Assembly (NCBI GenBank): GCA_016191305.1 | Contig: JACPOX010000292.1 | Location: 1 to 7,100, forward strand | Source of the DNA: Legionella longbeachae | GTDB taxonomy: Bacteria > Pseudomonadota > Gammaproteobacteria > Legionellales > Legionellaceae | DNA: 7,100 nucleotides | Direction: 5' to 3' | Part shown: positions 1 through 6,123 of the stretch, piece after piece | Layout: each line of letters opens with the position of its first letter | How positions within the stretch are numbered: the stretch's first letter is position 1 | Translations under genes and position numbers: made by a program | Notes under the pieces: generated by a model | Database searches by the model: none | What the model saw: only the letters and a program-made list of their open reading frames with translations | Told to the model about the DNA's origin: nothing

Positions 1-527
1 GGATTAACATTAACATCCAGCACCGGAGCAAAATTTAAATTAAATCCAGTATTATATAGTGTTTGAGCCATAGCTTCAGCTATAGACTCAGCTTCTCCAA
101 AAGGTCTTTTTCCAACCTCAGCTGCCGATATTGTTTGAGGAAATCCATATTGCTCCCCCAGTCGATTAACTTTCCCACCTTCATAGTCTACCGAAATTAA
201 AAGAGGTAATTCAGGTCGATGGTACTTTAAGTTTCCCTGCAAGGTGAAATATTGCAAATCACCATTTAGCTGTTTTACTTGCTCAGGACTTTCAATATTT
301 CTATCATAAGTCTTTGAGCGGAAATCAAAGTCAAATAAGATAACTCCACCGATATTATTTTTTTCAATAGTTTTTACTATAGGAGACTGCGCATCTATTT
401 TTTTTCCATCAAACCCAATAAGAAGCATTTGACCAATTTTGTCGCGCAAGCTAACTTCTGGTGTAGCATTAACCGTACTATTAATAAAAAAACATAAAGA
501 TATCAGCAAAGAAAAACAACTTTTCAT
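1..527 (-). CDS. Exported glycoside hydrolase family 3 protein (beta-N-acetylhexosaminidase-like), 3' end outside window
   Basis: Translating the minus strand from the ATG at 527 gives 175 codons, open to the window edge. Residues 1-21 look like a Sec signal peptide: a Lys near the start, a hydrophobic stretch, then V-N-A before TPEV. The mature part reads as a GH3 N-terminal TIM-barrel domain: LRDKIGQMLLIGF (27-39), ISVDYEGGKVNRL (111-123, equivalent to the NagZ D-x-E-GG-R-V-Q-R substrate loop) and NLNFAPVLDVN (163-173). The catalytic KH(S/G) loop and the nucleophile Asp lie beyond the edge, so activity cannot be judged. The family cleaves beta-linked N-acetylhexosamines or other beta-glucosides. 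With a signal peptide this copy would act in the periplasm or outside the cell, unlike cytoplasmic NagZ, which recycles peptidoglycan. The start is supported by GGAG at 533-536, five bases upstream. It points away from the other genes and looks like an independent unit. Family assignment is firm; substrate is inferred. Confidence 0.9.
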   Translation of the reverse strand, partial: MKSCFSLLISLCFFINSTVNATPEVSLRDKIGQMLLIGFDGKKIDAQSPIVKTIEKNNIGGVILFDFDFRSKTYDRNIESPEQVKQLNGDLQYFTLQGNLKYHRPELPLLISVDYEGGKVNRLGEQYGFPQTISAAEVGKRPFGEAESIAEAMAQTLYNTGFNLNFAPVLDVNVN

Positions 528-556
528 AAAAGCTCCATATTTAAAATGTTGTTAAT

Positions 557-585
557 TTTAACATGGAAAAGGTTTTTTGTGTCAA
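557..585 (-). promoter_or_regulatory. Candidate sigma-70 promoter of the GH3 gene
   Basis: On the minus strand a consensus TTGACA (-35) lies at 585-580. It is followed after 17 bases by GTTAAA (562-557), which matches only three of six -10 positions. Transcription would begin near 550, about 23 bases before the ATG at 527. The -35 is perfect and the spacing ideal, but the -10 is weak, so this is a candidate only. Confidence 0.35.
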
Positions 586-595
586 ATAATCTACT

Positions 596-827
596 TTATG
601 GTCTATGTTTGGGCATTTGATGCTTGCCATATTGAATAAATTCTATTGATTCAAACCTCGATTCATTATCCTTAATCAGCTTTATTAATCTTTTCTGTGA
701 TTCATTTAATTCTATTTTTAGCCCTTCAAACCGACATCATTCAAGAGCTATATCAATGAATTCTAATTCCCGATAATCATACCATTTCAATATCAAAGCG
801 AATTAGAGTATCTTTAAAACGCCGTTA
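596..827 (-). pseudogene. Decayed remnant resembling the UPF0158 protein C-terminus
   Basis: No intact gene lies here, but the minus strand reads like protein in two linked frames. One frame gives RRFKDTLIRFDIEMV and meets a TGA at 777-779. The next frame takes over at W (782-784) with WYDYRELEFIDIALE, meets a TGA at 737-739, then continues with CRFEGLKIELNESQ and a charged tail to a TAA at 596-598. Joined, the pattern F-K-x-x-L...W-Y-x-Y-R-E...I-A-L-E-x-C...G-L resembles the C-terminal part of the uncharacterised UPF0158 family as I remember it. At least one frameshift and one stop separate the pieces, so it cannot be expressed as one protein. The resemblance is from memory and weak. The alternative is chance coding-like sequence, but the long run of plausible residues argues for a dead gene. 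Confidence 0.3.
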
Positions 828-878
828 CCTTGTAATGCCAGCAAAAGATTATTTCTCTGAAACTTATCAGTTAAAGAT

Positions 879-1367
879 TCAGAGAACTCTTTCATCTTCT
901 TTATTTTTATCAAAAACAAAAAGAATAGGATTATAAAAACTCGCTAGCAATATCCCTTTTGTACGTAACACCCTATAGCATTCTTCCCAGACTGGTTTTA
1001 AATTTGACACGTATAAATTAGATATTGGATGAATAATGTAATCAAAAGAAGAATGGCCAATCCCTTTTAATTCACACATATCGCCCTGAATGGTTTTCAG
1101 TGATAAATTATTTCGTTTTGCGACGTAGAGATCTTGTTCTAATTGTTTTTCAGATATATCAAAAACAGTAACATTGGCACCCGCTGCCGCTAATATAGGT
1201 GCTTGTTGCCCTCCAGCAGAGGCTAAACACAATACATCTTTACCTTGAATACTTTTTGGAAGCCAGCTTTCAAGAATGGCTTTTTTGGTTATATAAACAT
1301 CCCACCGTCCTTTTTTTGCGGCTTCAATGAGCTCTGAAGAAACAGGTTTAGACCAATCTTGTTGCAA
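879..1367 (-). pseudogene. Class I SAM-dependent methyltransferase, truncated at both ends
   Basis: The open frame encodes 162 residues from a TTG codon. It holds a Rossmann-type SAM-binding core: KDVLCLASAGGQQAPILAAAGA (motif I glycine-rich loop, about 43-64), VTVFDIS (acidic post-I strand), TIQGDM (motif II region) and DYIIHPISNLYV (motif IV region). Family members I recall run to about 250 residues. Here the chain stops right after FYNPILFVFDK, losing the C-terminal third. Upstream of the TTG, matching residues continue in frame (W-D-R-Q-A-L-L) to about 1385 and then hit a TAA at 1386-1388, so the true N-terminus is also gone. No ribosome binding site precedes the TTG. The remnant lies just downstream of the marR-type gene on the same strand and was perhaps once co-transcribed with it. 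The methyltransferase identity is clear; loss of function is inferred from the lengths. The methyl acceptor is unknown. Confidence 0.7.
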
Positions 1368-1394
1368 TAAAGCTTGCCGATCCCATTATTTTAA

Positions 1395-1877
1395 TCATAA
1401 CTCTTTCAGCACATTTACTAATATATCAACAGAATTAGCGAGATTTATTTGCTCAATTTCAGATAAATCTTGAAGGTTATCATTAAGACGATTGTGCAGA
1501 AGATAGGGGGAGGAACAAACAAACTCGGTTCCCTTATCAGTTATATTAATAAAAATAATACGCCTATCTTTAATATCCCGCATACGTTGAACAAATCCCT
1601 TTTCTTCCAGTCGATCAATGACCCCCACTAGAGTGCTCATTGATAAATGAACATTCTTAGATAAAAGAGAGAGGGTCATGACACCTTTTTCATAAATTTC
1701 ATATAAACAGATAATTTGCGGTACAGTGAGTCCGTAACATTTATTTAAGCGTCTTGAGTGATTATCCATATGCTGCATTATTTTCCGAAGGGCAAGAATA
1801 ATCTTCTTGGCTCGTTTTTCAGATTGCATATCACCGGATGCTTTTTCTTCAAACTGGTTTTGATCAATAGAGTTCAT
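1395..1877 (-). CDS. MarR-family transcriptional regulator
   Basis: This 160-residue protein has the usual MarR length and layout: helical dimerisation ends and a central winged helix-turn-helix. The DNA-binding core is LTVPQIICLYEIYE (50-63), LSLLSKNVHLSMSTLVGVIDRLEEKGFV (69-96, with the recognition helix about 79-91) and the wing RMRDIKDRRIIFINITDKG (98-116). The R-D-x-x-D-R-R wing is a family hallmark. MarR proteins bind short palindromes as dimers and usually repress their own gene and a divergent neighbour, with release by a ligand or redox signal. Here the divergent neighbour is the ligase-acetyltransferase-amidotransferase block, and the spacer has a long inverted repeat over the best minus-strand promoter. 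The likely role is local control of that block, as MarR-type EctR does for ectoine genes; this is inference. No good Shine-Dalgarno precedes the ATG at 1877, and an in-frame ATG exists at residue 17. The gene ends in TGA. Confidence 0.9.
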   Translation of the reverse strand: MNSIDQNQFEEKASGDMQSEKRAKKIILALRKIMQHMDNHSRRLNKCYGLTVPQIICLYEIYEKGVMTLSLLSKNVHLSMSTLVGVIDRLEEKGFVQRMRDIKDRRIIFINITDKGTEFVCSSPYLLHNRLNDNLQDLSEIEQINLANSVDILVNVLKEL

Positions 1878-1950
1878 GAATAAGGTCTTATAATAATTTA
1901 GGGTTGAAATTGACTGCTATTGCTATTAACATGACAAAAGTAGTTCGTGT

Positions 1951-1979
1951 ACAAATTATATCAGTAGATATAAATTTGT
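1951..1979. promoter_or_regulatory. Inverted repeat, candidate operator of the MarR-type regulator
   Basis: The arm ACAAATTATATC (1951-1962) and the arm GATATAAATTTGT (1967-1979) are complementary over 12 positions with one extra A in the right arm, around the centre AGTA. It sits in the divergent spacer between the MarR-type gene and the ligase gene and covers the region from -35 to -10 of the best promoter for the regulator. This is the placement expected for an autorepression operator. Symmetry and position are seen directly; binding is inferred. Confidence 0.5.
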
Positions 1980-1982
1980 TAT
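1955..1982 (-). promoter_or_regulatory. Candidate sigma-70 promoter of the MarR-type gene
   Basis: The minus strand carries a perfect -10 TATAAT at 1960-1955. Sixteen bases upstream is ATAACA (1982-1977), which matches four of six -35 positions. Transcription would start near 1948, giving a leader of about 70 bases to the ATG at 1877. On the plus strand the other arm of the same inverted repeat holds TATAAA (1969-1974), a possible -10 toward the ligase gene, but I see no good plus-strand -35 for it. Confidence 0.45.
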
Positions 1983-1989
1983 AGATAAT

Positions 1990-1999
1990 TACAATTGTA
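1990..1999. repeat. 10-bp perfect palindrome, possible second regulator site
   Basis: TACAATTGTA is a perfect palindrome 11 bases beyond the larger inverted repeat. Read on the minus strand its flank is AGTACAATTGTAATT, similar to GTGTACAAATTATAT at the left arm of the first repeat (1948-1962). It could be a second half-site set for the same regulator. In AT-rich DNA a 10-bp palindrome can also arise by chance. Confidence 0.3.
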
Positions 2000-2135
2000 C
2001 TCAACTATTCAATATAAATGTAGAAGCCTTTTTAAATATAATTTGAGATGGCTATTTTAATAGAGAGGGAATTTTTGAGATATCAAATTTACAACAAGTG
2101 GACTGCCAATAACAATAAAATAGAAGGATTAAGTA

Positions 2136-3256
2136 ATGCAGAATCAACTCAATGAATCCTCATTAACATCCAATAATTATAAAAATGCGCCATTATTAAC
2201 CTCATTGCCAGATGAACAGGAAATTTATTTCCGAAGCAATGGTGTTCTTACCTTAGGAGTAGAAATTGAACTGCAATTGATTGATGCCTCAACTTATAAT
2301 TTATGTTCTCGAGCAGAAGAAGTATTGAAAGAAACTGCTCAACTTGGAAAAGTTAAGCCTGAATTTTATTTAAGTACGATAGAAATTAATACTGATAAAT
2401 GTAAAACGGTACACAATGCCGAGGATGATCTCTACCAAACACTGAGTTCTTTGCAGTTCGCTACAAAGAATATGGGCATCCAGTTTGCAACTACTGGCTC
2501 TCATCCTTTTTCCAAATACTCCGATTGGATCATCTCTCCTACATTCGTTTTAATAATTTTTTCATGTATTTTTTACCGCATTTATTAGCCCTATCCTCGA
2601 GCTCACCTTTTTGGCAAGGAATAGATACAGGCCTTTCCTCCTGCCGCCCAACTACCTATGAATCATTACCCACTGCTGGCCAGCCTTATCATGTGCGCAA
2701 ATGGCAAGATTTTGAGCACTTATATAAAACATTAAAATTATGTGGATCTATCAAATCACTTAAAGATTTGTGGTGGGATTTGAGACCGAGTCCTGGGTTT
2801 GGCACTTTGGAAATTCGGGTTTGTGATGGAGCAGCAACATTATCAGAAACCGTAGCCATTGTTGCTCTTATCCATACACTTGCCCATTGGTTTAGTGACA
2901 ATGGCAGTTGGCTTGAATCGGTAGCTTGCCCGCCTTATTGGCTTTCTCGAGAAAACAAATGGAGAGCAATGCGTTATGGTTTAAATGCTGAATTAGTCAT
3001 GAATACGGATGGTAAAATAAAATTAATGCGTGAAGATATTCAAGAATGGTTTGAGAAATTACAACCGTATATTGAAAAACTTAATTATCAAACCTATTTT
3101 TCTACTCTTCAAACCATTATTGACTGTGGCACCAGTTCTGAGCGACAACAAAAAGTATTTGAACGTACTGGTTGCTTCAAAGATGTAGTTAAACACAATG
3201 TCAGTGAATTTTTACTACAAGTACCTCTTTATAGGCACGAGCAAATTGTTAAATAA
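2136..3256 (+). pseudogene. GCS2/YbdK-type carboxylate-amine ligase, broken by an internal deletion with frameshift
   Basis: Two frames together spell one glutamate-cysteine-ligase-family-2 protein. The first (2136-2588) has the metal/substrate motif TLGVEIELQLID (39-50), KPEFYLSTIEINTDKC (74-89) and GSHPFSKYSDW, then runs into unrelated residues and a TAG. The second frame resumes from about 2540 with YIRFNNFFMYFLPHLLALSS, then SPFWQGIDTGLSSCRP, KDLWWDLRPSP, FGTLEIRVCDG and RENKWRAMRYGL, ending at a TAA (3254-3256). Against E. coli YbdK, recalled from memory, about 33 residues are missing at the join, including the conserved FGxHVHVG segment. The frame change requires a loss of 3n+1 bases, so near 97-103. 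The start has AGAAGGA (2122-2128), seven bases upstream. The family joins an amino acid carboxylate to an amine using ATP. The distal fragment has no start signal of its own, so activity is very unlikely. It heads the acetyltransferase/amidotransferase block and diverges from the regulator. Confidence 0.85.
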
Positions 3257-3290
3257 CCGATAAAAAATCCCCAATAAATTGGAGAATCGG
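3257..3290 (+). other. Imperfect hairpin just after the ligase stop codon
   Basis: CCGAT (3257-3261) pairs with ATCGG (3286-3290). Inside, CCAA (3271-3274) pairs with TTGG (3279-3282), extended by T-C/G-A pairs across one mismatch, with a six-A bulge on the left. It begins at the base after the ligase stop. No T-run follows, so it does not look like an intrinsic terminator. It could be an intercistronic mRNA structure, but this is speculative. Confidence 0.3.
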
Positions 3291-3296
3291 ACAACC

Positions 3297-3323
3297 AATA
3301 TTCATAAATAAATCGAGAATATT
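3297..3323 (+). other. Inverted repeat over the acetyltransferase start region
   Basis: AATATTC (3297-3303) and GAATATT (3317-3323) are exact complements around a 13-base loop, and the right arm ends three bases before the ATG at 3327. The only weak Shine-Dalgarno-like GAG (3315-3317) lies at the edge of the loop. A stem here could limit translation, but it is only 7 bp and mostly A-T. Confidence 0.25.
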
Positions 3324-3326
3324 TAT

Positions 3327-4031
3327 ATGAAAACAATACATTACTCATCTAAAAAGACAGGAAATATTGCCATTTCAACTGACGAAAATAAAGTCAAAAT
3401 TAATACAGAAAGGTTGGAATTAAGATCATCAAACCAAAATGAAGAACACTCCTTAATAGAAAATTATACTCTTCTTCTAGGTGATCCAACAAATGTTGCG
3501 TTATTTGCTGAAGGTGAATCATGGAACAAGAAAAAAGTAGAAGAATTAGTTAAAAGTGAAATACAAAAATGGAATGATGGACATCGATTTTGTATGTTTT
3601 CGATTCATGATGCTAAAACAGGTCAGTTTATGGGTAGTTTACATATTATTCATGCCAAACAAGATTATGTAAATATAGGAAGCGGTCATGAAAATGTCGC
3701 TGAAATTGCTTATATCCTTGATAAATCCTTTTGCGGAAAAGGATATGGTACTGAAATTGCAATCATTGGAAAAAAATATATAAAACATATTATTTCTGAA
3801 GGTGAGTTCAATTCACTTGAAAGTCAACTTCAACAAATTGTTGCTACGGTTCATCCATTGAATGAAGGATCAAAAAAAATTTTACAGAAAACTCTTAAGC
3901 ATCAAGAAGCTGAAGAACTTATTAAATTTGGTGGACAGCCACGTCTTTTATTTTTCAAGCCATTAAATGTAAGTAATCCACTAAGGGATGATGCTTCTTT
4001 AAATATTGGAGATGTTTTCGAATACACATAA
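3327..4031 (+). CDS. GNAT-family N-acetyltransferase (RimJ/RimL type)
   Basis: This 234-residue protein has the GNAT fold signals in order. TERLELR (27-33) is the usual first strand of RimJ/RimL-type members. FSIHDAKTGQFMGSLHI (91-107) fits strands 2-3. AEIAYILDKSFCGKGYGTEIAI (125-146) includes the acetyl-CoA pyrophosphate loop GKGYGTE (137-143). ATVHPLNEGSKKILQKTL (173-190) is the V-x-P-x-N-x-x-S-x-x-x-L segment that packs on the acetyl-CoA arm. The family moves an acetyl group from acetyl-CoA to an amine. Placed between a carboxylate-amine ligase and a NAGGN-type amidotransferase, the likely substrate is the free amino group of a small glutamine- or glutamate-derived peptide; this is inference. 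In the known NAGGN pathway the acetyltransferase is fused to an ATP-grasp ligase, and no such domain is present here. The start is the only ATG before residue 90, with a poor ribosome binding site and a 70-base gap after the ligase. Confidence 0.85.
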   Translation: MKTIHYSSKKTGNIAISTDENKVKINTERLELRSSNQNEEHSLIENYTLLLGDPTNVALFAEGESWNKKKVEELVKSEIQKWNDGHRFCMFSIHDAKTGQFMGSLHIIHAKQDYVNIGSGHENVAEIAYILDKSFCGKGYGTEIAIIGKKYIKHIISEGEFNSLESQLQQIVATVHPLNEGSKKILQKTLKHQEAEELIKFGGQPRLLFFKPLNVSNPLRDDASLNIGDVFEYT

Positions 4032-4144
4032 GCTGCAATGAGCTAAACAATTAAACTGTAGCAGACAGTATTTGGATTGAATTATGTATTAAGTAATGGA
4101 ATAACTGTTATTAACAATTTGGTAATTCATCAAAACTGTACATT

Positions 4145-4157
4145 AATAACAATAAAA
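4145..4157 (+). repeat. 13-base leader motif shared with the ligase gene (second copy 2108-2120)
   Basis: AATAACAATAAAA occurs exactly at 4145-4157 before the amidotransferase and at 2108-2120 before the ligase. In both places it directly abuts the Shine-Dalgarno sequence (GGTGAG and AGAAGGA) and ends 13 and 15 bases before the start codon. It may be a shared translation enhancer or regulator contact. Low complexity makes coincidence possible. The rest of the 139-base gap before this gene has no clear promoter. Confidence 0.3.
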
Positions 4158-4170
4158 AAGGTGAGCCAGT

Positions 4171-5955
4171 ATGTGTGGAATCGCGGGAGAATACCAGTTT
4201 AAGAAGAAAAATATCCCTCTATTTAGTTTAGAAAAGGCCATTCTAAAACAGTTCAATCGCGGGCCTGATGATGGACAAATTTACCAAGTTGATGGACTTG
4301 CTCTTGGGCATAGAAGACTGAAGATATTTGACCTTACCAATCGCGCCGCGCAACCTATGGTTGACTCTGATCTTGGATTAGCACTGGTATTCAATGGCGC
4401 TATTTATAATTTTTTGGAGTTACGAAAAGAGCTGGAAGCTAAAGGTTACTCCTTCATTTCCAATAGTGATACCGAAGTACTGCTTAAAGCCTATCACGCA
4501 TGGGGGACGAAGTGTATTCCCAAGCTTCATGGTATGTTTGCGTTTGCTATTTGGGAACAAAATACGGGTAAATTAATACTGGCTCGTGACCGTTTAGGTA
4601 TTAAACCACTTTATTATAATACTAACTATTCTTGCGGATTCAAATTTGCATCTACATTACCAGCGCTTATTGAATTTGAAGGCATTAATACATCCATTGA
4701 TAAAATTGCACTGCAATTTTATTTGACCTTTCATGCCATTCCCGATCCGTATACCATTCTGTCCGGTGTAAAAAAATTATCACCAGGCTCGATTATGACG
4801 GTCTATCCCAGTGGGGAAGTGACACAAGAAATATACTGGCAATTAAAAATAGATGACACAAAAGCCAATCACTCTCTTAGCGAAAATGACTGGCTGAAAA
4901 ACACTCATGAAGCATTACTCTTAGCAACTAAACGTCAATTAGCTGCGGATGTTCCAGTTGGAATACTCCTTTCAGGTGGATTGGACTCTTCATTACTCGT
5001 AGCATTAGCTTCTCAACTGAGAAAGGAAGAAATACAAACGTTCTCCATTGGCTTTGAGAGCTCCCATGGAGAACCAGGAAATGAATTTGTATATTCTGAT
5101 CTTGTTGCCTCACAATTCAGTACCAGGCATCAACAGATGTTTATTTCAAATAAGCAGCTTGCCTACTCTTTGGGAAATTGTGTATCTGCAATGTCTGAAC
5201 CAATGCTCAGCCATGATAATATCGGATTTTATTTGCTTTCTCATGAGGTTGCTAAGCATGTAAAAGTAGTTCTTTCAGGGCAAGGTGCAGACGAGATTTT
5301 TGCGGGTTACCACTGGTTCCAGAATATCCAGCCCGGAACTTCCTCACCTATACAATCTGCACAGTTTATTCTTAATAAAGTGGCTGATCGTAATTTTGAA
5401 GAATATCAGCAACTTGTAACGCCAGCTTTTTATACTAGACCACACGCAGATTCCTTCTTAACCGAATTATGTGAACAAAATGGTTCTCCTAATACTATTG
5501 ATAACTTACTTTTGTATGAAAGTACCTTTGCATTAGCAAATGGTCCTTTGAGTCGTGTGGATAGCATGACCATGGCGGCAAGTCTTGAAGCGAGGGTACC
5601 CTTCCTGGATGAGGCAGTGGTTAATCTTGCTACCTCTATGCCACTAAGTTATAAGCTTCCAAATGGAGGAAAACATATTTTAAAACAACTCGGGAAAAAA
5701 ATGCTTCCTGAGAAAATTATTAGTCGCTCGAAAGGATATTTTCCTGTTCCTGCATTGAAATACCTGGAGGGAAGTACACTTGAGCTGATGCGCGAGGTAC
5801 TTTCATCAGCTAATGTAAAACAACGTGGTATCTTTAATATAGAGACTGTTCAAACGCTACTTGCACATCCAGAAAAACATTTTACTCCTTCGGGTATTTC
5901 AAAACTCTGGCAAATAGGTCTGCTTGAATATTGGTTTCAATTACATGGATTATAG
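4171..5955 (+). CDS. asnB: Asparagine-synthase-like glutamine amidotransferase, NAGGN-biosynthesis type
   Basis: This 594-residue, apparently complete protein has a class II glutaminase domain (1 to about 200) with nucleophile Cys2 (MCGIAGE), RGPDDG (30-35), GHRRL (46-50) and D100. It is followed by an asparagine-synthase ATP-pyrophosphatase domain with SGGLDSS (268-274), SGQGADEIFAGY (369-380) and LEARVPFLD (472-480). The first domain frees ammonia from glutamine; the second adenylates a carboxylate and amidates it. The C-terminal part (SKGYFPVPALKYLEG to SKLWQIGLLEYWFQLHGL) closely resembles the N-acetylglutaminylglutamine amide synthase family (AsnO in Sinorhizobium) rather than housekeeping AsnB, as I remember that family. 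Its likely job is amidating the C-terminus of an acetylated dipeptide osmolyte. In NGAIYN (75-80), Ala77 replaces the Glu of E. coli AsnB. AAGGTGAG (4158-4165) gives a strong start at five bases. It is the last gene of the plus-strand block, 139 bases after the acetyltransferase. The enzyme class is firm; the pathway is inferred. Confidence 0.92.
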   Translation: MCGIAGEYQFKKKNIPLFSLEKAILKQFNRGPDDGQIYQVDGLALGHRRLKIFDLTNRAAQPMVDSDLGLALVFNGAIYNFLELRKELEAKGYSFISNSDTEVLLKAYHAWGTKCIPKLHGMFAFAIWEQNTGKLILARDRLGIKPLYYNTNYSCGFKFASTLPALIEFEGINTSIDKIALQFYLTFHAIPDPYTILSGVKKLSPGSIMTVYPSGEVTQEIYWQLKIDDTKANHSLSENDWLKNTHEALLLATKRQLAADVPVGILLSGGLDSSLLVALASQLRKEEIQTFSIGFESSHGEPGNEFVYSDLVASQFSTRHQQMFISNKQLAYSLGNCVSAMSEPMLSHDNIGFYLLSHEVAKHVKVVLSGQGADEIFAGYHWFQNIQPGTSSPIQSAQFILNKVADRNFEEYQQLVTPAFYTRPHADSFLTELCEQNGSPNTIDNLLLYESTFALANGPLSRVDSMTMAASLEARVPFLDEAVVNLATSMPLSYKLPNGGKHILKQLGKKMLPEKIISRSKGYFPVPALKYLEGSTLELMREVLSSANVKQRGIFNIETVQTLLAHPEKHFTPSGISKLWQIGLLEYWFQLHGL

Positions 5956-6054
5956 ACAAAATTTTCTAAAACAAAAAAATAGCATAATCATTTCCGCGGA
6001 TCATGCCATTTAAATTTTGAATTTTGAGCACAGTTTTTTAAGTTTCATCTCGAG

Positions 6055-6104
6055 CCCCTCTCTCTTCCGCTAGGAGTATGATGATGCTTTTCGCGGGTGA
6101 GGGG
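6055..6104. other. GC-rich two-step inverted repeat between convergent genes
   Basis: CCCCTC (6055-6060) pairs with GAGGGG (6099-6104), and inside it CCGC (6067-6070) pairs with GCGG (6093-6096), leaving an apical loop of 22 bases. It stands out from the AT-rich surroundings and lies between the convergent ends of the amidotransferase (5955) and the membrane protein (6124). There is no T-run next to it in either direction, so it is not a textbook terminator. It may still stall transcription or be a repeat remnant. Confidence 0.25.
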
Positions 6105-6123
6105 AACAGATCGGTATCTAAGA

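Noticed and set aside
546..564. ATGTT/AACAT inverted repeat between the GH3 start and its candidate promoter
   Set aside because: Only 5 bp, A-T rich and overlapping the weak -10; no basis to call it an operator.
2689..2901. Minus-strand open frame opposite the ligase
   Set aside because: It lies wholly within the conserved ligase coding sequence on the other strand and has no recognisable motif.
2525..3256. Second ligase fragment as an independent gene starting with TTG
   Set aside because: It has no ribosome binding site, starts inside the family's conserved core and lacks the N-terminal active-site half. It is the distal part of a broken gene.
4394..5263. Short alternative-frame open stretches inside the amidotransferase
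   Set aside because: They overlap a clearly conserved 594-residue protein and have no features of their own.
5993..6000. TCCGCGGA palindrome downstream of the amidotransferase
   Set aside because: An 8-bp restriction-site-like palindrome with no extended stem or T-run; too little to call a terminator.
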